Assembly: GCA_003194525.1 (NCBI GenBank)
Contig: NBIV01000175.1
Location: 1-64,000 of the forward strand
DNA length: 64,000 nt
Reading direction: 5' to 3'
DNA from: Gracilariopsis chorda
Taxonomy: Eukaryota > Rhodophyta > Florideophyceae > Gracilariales > Gracilariaceae
Shown piece by piece: positions 21,201 to 31,611 of this stretch (position 1 is its first letter; every line of letters starts with the position of its first letter). The translations under genes were made by a program, and so were the position numbers. The notes below the pieces were generated by a model. It searched no databases, was not told the DNA's origin, and saw only the letters and a program-made list of their open reading frames with translations.

Positions 21201-22553
21201 TTGGGAGAGGCGTCCTCAAGAACGAGGCTGTTGGCGTCCGAGGCGTCCTCGCCTCGCTCCCCGGTGAAAGTCCTCTCGAGGAAACACAACGCTGACGCCG
21301 ACTCTGCGCACCTCGGTGTGTTGCGTCGCCCGTGGATACGGAGTAAAAATCCCCAGATTCCCGGTAGAGTCTTGGTCTTGACCAAACGCAATTATAAGGT
21401 GTATGCCGACCTTGGCCTTGACCCCCAGTTTACGGTGAGGTTTCTCACCGTTCTAGATACAGGTGCAGGCCCCAACTTTGTTGTGGAATCATTGTTACCC
21501 CCGCTTTTGCGGTCTTGTATCCGCTCTGACGCGGTCCCCAACATTTCGGATGCCAACAACAATCCGTTACAAACCGTGGGCACAGTGGACCTCGTCGTGA
21601 GACTTGGTACCTCTGTGGTGAAGTTGGACTTCATCGTTTGCCGTTCATTGGCAGCACCAGTTAAACTGGGATGTGATTACTGCGACAGATTTGTCGACGC
21701 AATCAGGCCCCGCCTCAGGCGTGTAGAACTTGACGACGGATCGTCGGTTCCGATTGTTCGCCGCCCCCTAAAGCGGTCCTCTCGGAAACAAGTTCCGCTC
21801 CCTGCTGCGCAGGAACCACCGCCCGCGTCCCACGAGTCCACCAAGCTCCGCGTCGCTGCCTCGGTTTCTATACCGCCTGAGTCCCAAGTCTGGGTGCAGG
21901 TAAATTCCCGTCAACACGGTCTTCGGGTTATACAACCCCTCGCCTCGTTGTACGAGAAATCCCAGCTGGCGCTGGCTAATGGAATTGTCTCCATTTCCCC
22001 GGATGTTCCTTTGCGGATATTGGTTGCCAACCTTGGCAAACACCCCCAGTATCTGGTAAAACACCAAGTAATTGGGAGTGTAACCCCCCATCCTATGGGA
22101 ATGCTGCCAACGAAGATGACAGCCGCCGATGTACTCGGAGTTACCACCTCTTCTGAGGAGTTCGCCCCACCTTCCGAAGACGTCAAGTCTAAGGAGGGGG
22201 AGGAAATCGCTACTTCAGCGTCGAACATACCGAGTAACTCGGAATTGCGAACCACACCTGTTCCACAGGACAATGCTCTATCGAGCAACGACCGGATTGA
22301 TCCGGAAAAAGCACTTGAAGCGCTGTACTTCAGCCACGTGCCAGAGTCGCACCGCGACAAACTCCGTACCATGTTACGGGAATTCACCACAATGTGGGAT
22401 GGCTCGCTTGGCGAGATTAACGAAACGGAACACCGGATCGATTTAATTCCCCGGTGCGCGACCGGTTGCACAACGCCCTTACAGGGCAGGTCCGAAAGCT
22501 CGGGAAGAGGAGCAGTCCCAAGTGGACAAGATGCTCCGCGCAGGTGTGATTGA
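21201..22553 (+). CDS. Protease-containing frame of copy A
   Basis: The frame is open from before the gag stop in the -1 frame (KLTEGVSP across the stop) through 22553, longer upstream than in the B copies, where a TAA follows at the matching place. VLDTGAGPNF is the aspartic protease site. After LIP (22447-22449) the reading loses similarity to Ty3-like pol, and the expected sequence resumes in the +1 frame, as in the other copies. No ATG starts it, so expression by -1 frameshifting from gag is the simplest view. Confidence 0.8.
   Translation: MGEASSRTRLLASEASSPRSPVKVLSRKHNADADSAHLGVLRRPWIRSKNPQIPGRVLVLTKRNYKVYADLGLDPQFTVRFLTVLDTGAGPNFVVESLLPPLLRSCIRSDAVPNISDANNNPLQTVGTVDLVVRLGTSVVKLDFIVCRSLAAPVKLGCDYCDRFVDAIRPRLRRVELDDGSSVPIVRRPLKRSSRKQVPLPAAQEPPPASHESTKLRVAASVSIPPESQVWVQVNSRQHGLRVIQPLASLYEKSQLALANGIVSISPDVPLRILVANLGKHPQYLVKHQVIGSVTPHPMGMLPTKMTAADVLGVTTSSEEFAPPSEDVKSKEGEEIATSASNIPSNSELRTTPVPQDNALSSNDRIDPEKALEALYFSHVPESHRDKLRTMLREFTTMWDGSLGEINETEHRIDLIPRCATGCTTPLQGRSESSGRGAVPSGQDAPRRCD
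22449..22452 (+). promoter_or_regulatory. Candidate +1 recoding site between protease and RT frames
   Basis: The protease frame reads ATT CCC CGG; slipping one base forward at CCC-C enters the frame GGT GCG CGA CCG that leads into PVAQRPYRAGPKA, the normal Ty3-type entry to RT. The same bases occur at 37793-37796 and 48393-48396 on the minus strand. Confidence 0.4.
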
Positions 22554-25500
22554 GCCCGCTCAATCACCCTGGGCATCCCCAGTTGTACTGGCTTTAAAGG
22601 CCGACGGAACCTGGAGGTTCTGTGTCGACTACCGCCGGCTCAATGCCGTGACTGTTAGGGACACGTACCCTATCCCTCGTATCGACGAGTGTATTGACTC
22701 CCTTGGAGACGCCACCGTGTTCACGGCCCTTGATGCCAATTGGGGATATTGGCAAGTACCTTTCAGACAGGAGGATCGCGACAAAACCGCATTCACCTGC
22801 CACGCAGGAACGTACCGCTTCAAGCGGATGCCCTTTGGGTTAACCAACGCCTCCGCCACCTTTCAGCGTGCAGTAGATATTCTACTCAACCGCTTTAAGT
22901 GGCGGAGTTGTCTGGTCTACCTTGATGATATTATCATCTTCTCCAACTCGTTGGACGACCATCTCACTCACGTCCGAGACGTGCTGACCGTACTCTGCGA
23001 TGCGGGAATTACCCTCAAGTTGAGGAAATGCGAGTTTTTCACAGATACTGTGAAGTATCTGGGTCACATTATCCGTCCTGGACGGTTAGCGATCGAGAAA
23101 GCTCGAGTCAAATCCCTCGTTGAGGCGAAAGAACCCCGTACTCAAACGGAACTGCGCTCCTTTTTGGGGCTGGTCAACGTCTATCGACGGTTCATCCCGA
23201 ACTTTTCGGACACCGCGGCGCCCCTAAACGCGTTGTTGCGAAAGGGGAACCCCCCAAAACTGGGAACAATTACGCCGGAGCAATCGGAAGCTTTTAACTC
23301 CTTGAAGGAGGCTGTCACATCAGCACCAATCCTACATCTCCCAAAACTTGGGTTGCCATACTCCGTAGATACGGACTCGAGCGACTACCAAGTCTGGTGT
23401 GCTCTTTTTCAAACCACCCCCGAGGGGAACGACACCCAATCGGTTATTGGTCGCGCTCGCTCAATGTTCATGAGCGGAACTACTCCGTATCGGAGAAAGA
23501 GTGCCTTGCCGTCGTATGGGCGATGACCACTCTGCGCCCCTACCTTATGGGAGTTCACTTCACCGTGTACACGGATCATTCCTCATTGAGGTGGTTAATG
23601 AATATCTCCGACCCGTCGGGACGCCTCATGCGCTGGAGACTCCGCCTCGCGGAATATGACTTTCAAGTCATTTATAAAAAGGGCGCGCAGAACACCCAGG
23701 CCGACGCTTTGTCGCGGTTACCCACAAGTGGGGAAGCAATCCCAACGGAGGATGATGAAGTCCCATGTTTCATGGCCATAGACCCGGATGATCCGGAATG
23801 TGCCGTCGAGGCTGGGCCAGAAAACTGGGACGGGGATGCTGATTTTGACGAACTACTCGCATCGCGAGATGAATCTGAGAACCCGTTACCGGGAAACTTT
23901 GTACCGGTATCACCGGAAGAAATGATCCGAGAACAATTCGGCGACCCATTCTGTACGAGGACTCGTGCCCGTATAAACGGTGGTGAAGATCTCCCTTTCG
24001 GGATAAACGACAAAGGCTACCTCGTAAGGAAGGTCGAAGCCCGCCCACAGATTGTGGTACCTCATTCCCTGCAGTCGCGGGTGTTACATCTATCACACTA
24101 CGCCCCCATTGGAGGTCACCCAGGTGGGAGGAAACTCTACCTGACCCTGCGAAGGGATTTCTATTGGCCCGCCATGGCGGTGGATTGTTACGCAACCGTG
24201 CGGTTTTGTAGCGAATGCGCGAAGAATCGCGTCAAACTCGGCAAAAATGCGAAGAAGATGAAACTATTCCCCGCACGGGCGCCGCTCGAGTTTATCGCGA
24301 TCGATATTCTCGGACCACTACTCACCACGAAACGTGGAAACAAGTTTCTACTTGTCATTACCGACCGCTTTTCTAAGCTGGTACGGACTGTCCCTCTTCG
24401 GAGGATAACCGCTCTCACGGTGGCCCGGGCTCTGGTGACGCACTGGATTTTCGTCTACGGTCCCCCTGTGGAGGTGCTCTCCGATAACGGGAAACAGTTC
24501 GTGAGCAAATTCTTCCAGGATGTTTGTCGCATCCTGGATGTCAAGAACTTGTTCACGACTACCTACCACCCCCAGTGTAATTGGCAAGTTGAACGGTTTA
24601 ACCGGACGTTACTCGCGGCGTTACGTTCCTACGTCGCAGACCACCCAAAGAACTGGGACATGTACGCTGATGCGGTAACCTACGCGTACAATACGCAGGT
24701 ACACCGGACTACCGGAGTTTCGCCATTCGAGTTGGTTCTATCTAGAACACCCCCGCCTGTGGCGCTGGAACCCCAAGCTACCTTGGACAATTTCCCATCT
24801 GTGGGTATCTACCGGCAGCAATGGAAGCAATGGCTTTCCAAGCTGGTCCCCGCTACGTGGATGTCAATGGCACGGGCCCAAGCCGCTTACAAGCGGGATT
24901 TTGACGCTCGCTTGCGAGGAAAGACCCCCCCGATTCGGGCAAATAACTACGTCTTCATCAGGAAGGAGTACTACAACCCGGAACGGGAGAAGCGTCACAA
25001 ACTCTCGCCTGTGGCGGACGGACCCTTCAAGGCCATCTCTGTTAATGCCGAAACTGTCGTTGTAGAGATAGGTGGAGCACACGAGCAGATCTCCCGCGAT
25101 CGTGTCGTACTCGCCCCCCCTCCCTCCTCAGAGGTAATCCTGGATTCAGAACATCCCGTTTCTACGGACTCTGCAACACCGGAATCCTCCGGGAGTACTA
25201 GGCCTACGGTACTACCACACCCCAGCCGGGGACTCTCAGACCTACCGACCCTGTCCGACTCACCGGCTCAGCCGGGTAATTCGGGCCTCTCAGCGCCCGC
25301 CCCACTGGCGCGCATTTATACCCGCCAGGCGGGGAATGTTATCCCTTATCCCACCGCTCCGTCTAAGAAGGGGGAGGAGAACACTCGTTTTCGAGGAACG
25401 ATATCGCCAACGCAACGGGAAGTTGAAACGCAGCTACCGCACACCACTGTCAGGGAAGGATCCCCGTTACGGGAGTACGGCGACGATCGCCCTCAATCCC

Positions 25501-25889
25501 CTGAGCAGGGCGATGCCTCGAAGCCGCCGTTGGCGGAAGTCCCCGCGGAAGCGGTTCAATCAGGTCGATCAGACCCGCGCCTTGCGGAGAAGAGGCGCCC
25601 AGATACACCAGCGCCGCTGGGAAATCCCCACACCCAACCTGGGGAAAAAGGCAGCCAGGCCGGAGCCGAAGCTTCAGGCTCTGGCCTGCAAGCGCCGGAA
25701 ACGCCTCCCGTCGTCGACGGAATTGAAGCCCCCGTTCCGGGGAATAATTTGCGCCACCTCCCGCAACGCTGCGGGGAAGAACCGAGGAACTCGGAAAAGC
25801 GCACGCCATCGCACGCTCGAAACCGGTCATACCGGACGCTGCTCCTCCGCGTGGAGACGGTGCTCCGCACTTTGCGGCCAAGCCCCTGA
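22522..25889 (+). pseudogene. RT-RNase H-integrase of copy A (one frameshift)
   Basis: Same domain order as the intact frame of B2 (44955-48323). RT motifs WRFCVDYRRLN, FTALDANWGYWQ and VYLDDIII are intact. One G is missing in the run at 23423-23427 (CGAGGGGAAC here, CGAGGGGGAAC in B1 and B2), which splits the frame in the RNase H domain; the second half runs 23397-25889 with integrase HHCC and D,D35E motifs intact. Confidence 0.92.
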
Positions 25890-26092
25890 AAAGGGTGTCA
25901 TCGGCACCTGCCCGGCACCCCCCAAAGGGGAATTTTGACCAAAATACCGGTGTACCGGAGTTAGCCCAGGCAACCCGTCAGTAGCCGGGGACACCACGGC
26001 ATCGCCGGAGCGTATGGTGCAGAGCGCTCGTGCGCCTGGCAGGGAGGCGGTTTGCCACCCAATCACCGTGTCGCACGCGACCCCCCAGGTGA

Positions 26093-26653
26093 TTGTGGAA
26101 ATGCCGATACCGCAGGAGCGGTCATCTTCCCGCAAACTCGCGGTTACTCGCGGTTCGTGAGCTCAACCGCGAAGGCGGAGCCCAAGTCCCCCGCCGACTG
26201 GCGGTTCGCCCGCAATACCGCGAAAGCGGAAATGAACCTGCCCCAATGGGGAATGACTTGCCGATGAAAACCGGGGCACCACACACCCTCTTGAGGTATA
26301 TCTTCCCGCATGAGCAGCGGCCTCTATCACAGCGCACGGCAACGCCGGAGTTATCGCCGAACACCCTGCTAAGGGACATTATACCGCACAGCGGGCAGCC
26401 CCCGCAAGGGAGTACAACCACCACCCGGCACGGCCGGCAGGTCTACGAACGAGAGTTCGTAGTAGACCGACTTGTCGGACACACCTGGGACCAGGATGGA
26501 ATTCTACAATACCGCGTCCGCTGGTACGGGTACGACCCCAGTGGGGATACGTGGGAGCCAATTGAACACCTCCCACGGTCGCAGGTCCTGCGATACCACC
26601 GTCAAACGGGAACTGCAGCCCCAGCCACGCTGATTAATGCCCAAGTTGGGTAA
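26093..26653 (+). CDS. Chromodomain frame of copy A
   Basis: Separate frame after the integrase frame, offset by -1. It contains REFVVDRLVGHTWDQDG then YRVRWYGYDPSGDTWEPIEH, a canonical chromodomain with its aromatic cage positions, as in chromoviruses, where it guides integration to modified histones. A 10-base direct repeat near 26145 (CTCGCGGTTA), absent from B2, introduces a stop upstream and shortens this frame compared with B2. Confidence 0.85.
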   Translation: MWKCRYRRSGHLPANSRLLAVRELNREGGAQVPRRLAVRPQYRESGNEPAPMGNDLPMKTGAPHTLLRYIFPHEQRPLSQRTATPELSPNTLLRDIIPHSGQPPQGSTTTTRHGRQVYEREFVVDRLVGHTWDQDGILQYRVRWYGYDPSGDTWEPIEHLPRSQVLRYHRQTGTAAPATLINAQVG

Positions 26654-26844
26654 CGTTGCCGCGCGAGCGGAGAGCGATAGGAAAGGATAACAAGGCAAGT
26701 TCCGTCGAAGACGGGGAACTCAACCGAGAAGCACCGTTGTAAACGGGAAAGTTTATTCAGGGGAGCAGCTAGCTCCCCACAATACTACACTACACTAACT
26801 GGGATAGCCAGGGAAAGATGAACCAGGAAACTGGACTAGAGGTT

Positions 26845-28632
26845 TCAATCACCCCCATTGTCCGGGGCGTAACCACCAGCGAGGCGGTAGGCCAACGCGT
26901 CCGCCATGGTGGTGACATCCCCCGATACCTTGGCAGCGCAAAGACCGGCACCCCGGAGAAAAAGTGCGATGATCTCGTTTTCATTCGCCGTCACCCCGCT
27001 GGGGATAGAAGGTCCAGCACTTGCCGCCAAAGGGTCAGCAGCCGGCTCGGCCGGAGATACCCCCTCTGGGAAAGCTTCCGCGCTAGCGCCGGTTTCCTCT
27101 ACGTCCATCTCCCTGGGTTCTTCCGGTTCGTTATCGACCATTGGGTCATCCCCGCCGTATGCGCGGTAGTAGTCTTCAGAATCTACGTACCCAACAGGGT
27201 GGTCTTCCGGCACATGCCGGGGCGTATCGCGAAGCTTGCGCGCCTTCTCGGAGGAAATTTCCCGGAACTCCCAGCGGTCGAAGTAGATAAAATCCCCCGC
27301 AAGGGCGGTGTCTCTACCCAGTCCCGGACCACCGGTGTTACCGCTGCCGCCATCCAGACGACCGCTTTGCTCCAGTGGGACCTCACTCCAGCTAACGCTG
27401 TCGATGTACCCAAGTAATTGTAGGACCTCTTCATTGTTGGCCTGGCCCCGGAGGGGGATGCGAAGATCCAGGTTTCGGATCGCTGCCCGCACACGCGGTT
27501 GAAGGAACCAGAGACGATACTGGTCGTACGCCTCGTTGAGGATATAAGCCGCAGTGCGGGCCGCCCACTCCGTAACCACTACGGACCACAACCCCGACCG
27601 CGGATCATGCATGAGCAGCGAACCGAGGTACGTAAGTACCGGCGGGAGTTCTATGTAGCACCCCAGGCAGGCTTCGTGGAAGCGCCACCATTCGGGGAGT
27701 GCTACATATCGACCTAGTCGGTGAGGCGGCGCAATCCGCTCTATCTCCACGTTCTGGTACGGGATGAAATACCCGAATCGGGATCGCCAACGCCGCTCGT
27801 AGTGGATGAAGTTTTGGAGAAAGTTGGAGCGTTATTGCCGGGGAAGGTACCTGAACTCCGCCCGAATAATCGGTCGCTCCCAACAAAGGGCTTCTTGCCG
27901 CGCTGCGGGGAAATTCCTCCAAGCGAGGGTCTCGAGGCGGAACAGGTTCTCGCCGTACCCAATCTCGCCGCGAGTGCGGAAGTAGCTAACGTCGAAGGCA
28001 AGCTCCGGTGGGACCGGTACATCGAATGGAGCCCGGCTCTGCCGTTGGTACGCCATGCGCGTCAACGCGTTCTGCGCCGCAGCGACGGTCTCGCCCGAAT
28101 TTCTTCGGAGGTGGTGACGCGGAATTGCAATCCGGTGACGCCAATCCCACGATGTGGTGACTGCTCTGGGCAGATCCCCAGGAAGGGTGTCTGAGCCATC
28201 CACATAAGCGGTGACCAACCCCTCATTGAGGACAGCGACCGGGTGAAACCACGGGGCAAGGCGCAGGCGCGACGCGTGACTCCGATTCATCGGGTTGAGC
28301 CCCACCAGGGTGTTGTAGGTTGGCCAGTTGGACACTGGAGTTGTTCCGGAGGACACCACTGAAGGTGGTAGTGCGAAGGGATGGTCGGCTGCAGCAGCCA
28401 TATTCCCCGGTTGTACCGGATGTCGATCGCCCTGAGGCAGGGGAACTGACCGGAAACCGGTGGTTTATCGCCCAAGAAGTCTCGGAGGTTGGCTGTGGTT
28501 GTTGATGTTGTTGTCGTCGTTCATTTCTCCCTTGTCGAGGGTGGCTGTTGTTGTCGTTTGTGCGCTTGGTGACTCTGATGCAGAGAGATTTACCGGAGAA
28601 CCGGAGACAGAGCACGCGCTTTTATCACCCAT
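26845..28632 (-). CDS. Long opposite-strand frame of copy A (596 codons, two TAA)
   Basis: ATG at 28632-28630 starts MGDKSACSVSGSPVNPSASE. The frame keeps the same length (1788 bases) as in B1 and ends at 26845. Two TAA codons, at codons 56 and 267, are in the same places as in B1 and B2. Compared with B1 the last 300 residues differ at about ten positions (for example HEACLGC versus HEACRGC), with no indel, although gag and pol of this copy are broken. General description under 31612-33399. Confidence 0.55.
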
Positions 28633-28672
28633 TTTCGTCTGGGAATCCTCCGCGTCCGCGGTCGTTTTCCCG

Positions 28673-28687
28673 TCTTAGGGGGGGATA
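28673..28687 (+). other. Polypurine tract, copy A
   Basis: CTTAGGGGGGGATA directly before the 3' LTR, the normal plus-strand priming site. Confidence 0.8.
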
Positions 28688-29511
28688 TGAAGTGCAACGC
28701 CCTCAGGGAGGGATTCTAGGTACTTGATCGTTTTCCCGATATTATCGGATGTGCAGTGTGTATATGAACTACGCCTGGGTAGGGACACGTGGGACAAGGT
28801 TTTGGGCCAATTGGCGGTTGGCCACAGTAGTGGATGTTGCCACGAAATGTGGAGTATTTTAGTTGATTTTATTTATTATTTTCACACCCATTTCTGGGAA
28901 GCTAGTACTTATTGCGACGGCGCACTGCCGTCGCATCAGTAAACCTTCCCCAACAAGGGACCCCAACCTGGAGAATTGGATCTAGTTGTTACCGCTTGCG
29001 CGCGTACTCTACTCCTCCTTGGAGGGAAACGCCGTAAACCACGGGACATCTAACCCCCTTGCACATCTAAAGAGGCCCATCCTTGGGAATATAATTGTTC
29101 CAATCACATTGGTGTTTCGCCCTGTATAGGGAGTCCTGTCCACCGGCATTGCCGTATTCGTTCGTCGCTCTCGCGAATCACCTTCGCCCACTCGCCCTCT
29201 TTTCCCTTCACTCTTCTCTTTTTTCCCTTTCAGGGTAGTACATCCAGCTACCCGCGGCCCTTCCTGTGTGCACCCGTTCACGCATCCCCAATTACGTGGA
29301 GACATACCTCTACTGAGGATCAGACCCCGCTCACGCAGATACCGATTCTTCGCCTTCACCTCCCTGCGCAAGTCGCGACAGGTGTCCCTGGTCTTACAAA
29401 CCGGCTTCGCCGTGACACCTCTGGGAGGGCTCTACCCAACTGGGTTCACCTCGTGAGAGGAAGATCCCGAACGTCTTTCGGTTTTTTTCCACTTTTGGGC
29501 ATTGCACCACA
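28688..29511 (+). repeat. 3' LTR of copy A
   Basis: 824 bp, TGAAGTG...CACCACA. It has the short variant CGCCTGGGTAGGG, as in the left and middle array LTRs, and so differs from the 5' LTR of its own element. This fits an element whose two halves come from different insertions. Confidence 0.95.
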
Positions 29512-29516
29512 TTCAT
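29512..29516. other. Target duplication ATGAA, inner copy (reads TTCAT)
   Basis: Reverse complement of ATGAA at 52774-52778, which lies after the rightmost LTR, 23 kb away. Confidence 0.85.
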
Positions 29517-30732
29517 CAGCCAATTGGCAATAGAATTGGTGCGGAATCTTCACGTTTCTGGTTCCATTTGCGGCTTTGTACAACTTCTATGCGTCAACAA
29601 TACAAATCACTAAAAGAGAGCAACTCACTCGAAATGACCACTCTTTCACTTCACTTTTCTTCTCCAGATTCATATAATCTTGTCTGCATATGTTATGGCG
29701 AGCTACCGTTGAAAATTGTTTGTAATACGCTTCACACCCTTCGGGAATTGCGACCTTCAATTCCACTTTCTTAGAAATATTTCCCTCCCGCCTCCACTTT
29801 TCTCGAATAATAAAAGAACCAGGATTAACCATGCCAGAGGTTGATACGAAATATCTTCTTCCTCTGTCCATCTTCATTGTAGCCATTATATCATTATTGA
29901 TAATGCTTCCTTTTGATAGCATAGATACAAAATCTCCCCTGTCCGATAGAGTAGTTTCGGAGAGATGTGTCATAAGATATTCAAGAGTAGCATTTTTAAA
30001 TACTCCAGTGAACCGCAAACCTTTCTCCAGTAATGCTTTCGCGGTACTGCCAGACGCAAAAAGGAATCCGCAAATACGAACCTTCCTGATCCAAACCATG
30101 GTTGCACTAAGCGAAGTAAGACTGCCGTTCCATGGGCGCTATCAGAATCAAAAACTTGTTCTGGAAGATTTGCACCCATACTGAGCTCAATGTTCAGCAT
30201 TATGCCACTTCGTGCACAACATACGACTTTCATTTCAAGACCATTTTCTGGCTTTCTATCTAATGCCATACTGTGTGGAAGCCCGACATCAATCCAATGA
30301 CTGCCTAATCAGTACCAATGTAGCATTTCTTCTTCAATACATAAGGCATGTGATGTCGTGACAAAAGAACAACAATGGTCATTGATTGCCTTCACAATAT
30401 CAGCTACGAACGACCATCGCGCGATTCCCTGCTCTTCAGGTACACCCTTTTCGCTGAAGCATATTGAACTTTTAATCATTTCAAATCTTTTCCGTAACTT
30501 CGCAAGACCAATATTTGGCTGAGAAATAAACTTAGAAAAAGGCTCGAGGTTCCAAAGATCGCGTCTGTTACAGAACTCAATGCGAGTCATGAGGATAAGA
30601 ATTCCAAAGAATTTGAGCAATTCTCCTTCTGAAGTCCTCCGAACGTCTTTGCTTTCTAACGGAATATTTTTTCTGTTGACTATAAACTGCAAATTTTGCA
30701 AAGAGAACATCCAAAGGAAGAAATCTAATGCA

Positions 30733-30737
30733 CTTAT
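30733..30737. other. Target duplication ATAAG, inner copy (reads CTTAT)
   Basis: Reverse complement of ATAAG at 18069-18073. Confidence 0.85.
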
Positions 30738-31557
30738 TGTGGTGCAATGCCCCAAAGGTGAAAAACACCGAAAGACGTTCGGGATTTTCCTCTCACGAGG
30801 TGAACCCAGTTGGGTAGAGCCCTCCCAGAGGTGTCACGGCGAAGCCGGTTTGTAAGACCAGGGACACCTGTCGCGACTCGCGCAGGGAGGTGAAGGCGAA
30901 GAATCGGTATCCGCGTGAGCGGGGTGTGATCCTCAGTAGAGGTATGTTTCCACGTAAGTGGGGGTGTGTGAGCGGATGCGCACACGAGGGCCGCGGATAG
31001 CGGGAGGTGCTACCCTAAAAAAAGGGGAAGAAGGAAGGGCGAAGAGGAGGAAGGAAGCACGAACTGGGTCGCGAGAGCGACGAACAGATACGGCAGTGCC
31101 GGTGGACAGGACTCCCTATACAGGGCGAAACACCAATATGATTGGAACAATTATACTCCCAAGGATGGGCTTCTTTAGATATGCAAGGAGGTTAGATGTC
31201 CCGTGGTTTACGGCATTTCCCTCCAAGGAGGAGTAGAGTACGCGCGCAAGCGGTAACAACTAGAGCGAATTCCCCAGGTTGGGGTCCCTTGTTGGGGAAG
31301 GTTTACTGATGCGACGGCAGTGCGCCGTCACAATAAGTACTAGCTTCCCAGAAATGGGTGTGAAAATAATAAATAAAATCAACTAAAATACTCCACATTT
31401 CGTGGCAACATCCACTACTGTGGCCAACCGCCAATTGACCCAAAACCTTGTCCCACGTGTCCCTACCCAGGCGTAGTTCATATACACACTGCACATCCGA
31501 TAATATCGGGAAAACGATCAAGTACCTAGAATCCCTCCCTGAGGGCGTTGCACTTCA
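30738..31557 (-). repeat. 3' LTR of B1 (left LTR of the array)
   Basis: 820 bp, ends TGTGGTGCAATG and GCACTTCA on the plus strand. Flanked on the left by CTTAT, the flipped ATAAG duplication. Confidence 0.95.
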
Positions 31558-31570
31558 TATCCCCCCTAAG
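31558..31570 (-). other. Polypurine tract, B1
   Basis: Minus strand CTTAGGGGGGATA next to the 3' LTR. Confidence 0.8.
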
Positions 31571-31611
31571 ACGGGAAAACGACCGCGGACGCGGAGGATT
31601 CCCAGACGAAA

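Larger units (their letters stand above)
18074..29511 (+). mobile_element. Chromovirus-like LTR retrotransposon, copy A (11.4 kb)
   Basis: Plus-strand order: LTR, PBS, gag, protease frame, RT-RNase H-integrase frame, chromodomain frame, a long gene-like frame on the opposite strand, polypurine tract, LTR. It belongs to the same family as the array copies B1 and B2 but is the most diverged of the three, with two nonsense codons and a frameshift in gag and a frameshift in RNase H. Its own flanks do not match (ATAAG left, TTCAT right), because its two ends derive from two different insertions joined by the inversion. Confidence 0.93.
29512..30737 (-). pseudogene. piggyBac-type transposase, central catalytic piece (inverted)
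   Basis: Minus-strand reading gives the DDE_Tnp_1_7 domain: ALDFFLWMFSLQNLQFIV, GELLKFFGILILMTRIEF, RKRFEMIKSSICFSEKG, then ALCIEEEMLHWY where Glu replaces the first catalytic Asp. After a stop the frame gives ALDRKPENGLEMKVVCCARS and GSGRFVFADSF (second Asp). A shift leads to EKGLRFTGVFKNATLEYL, RGDFVSML and RRYFVSTSGMVNPGSF, then HNICRQDYMNLEKK and VICIVDA followed by TAG. The last residues, FYCQLADE, are cut by the LTR element and continue at 52779. At least two frameshifts and two stops; no active protein. Confidence 0.75.

Noticed and set aside
26818..27417. 199-codon sense frame opposite the antisense gene (also at 32827-33426)
   Set aside because: Frames of this strand are short and differ in B2 after a single base loss, whereas the opposite strand is open for 596 codons; the sense frame is taken as the shadow.
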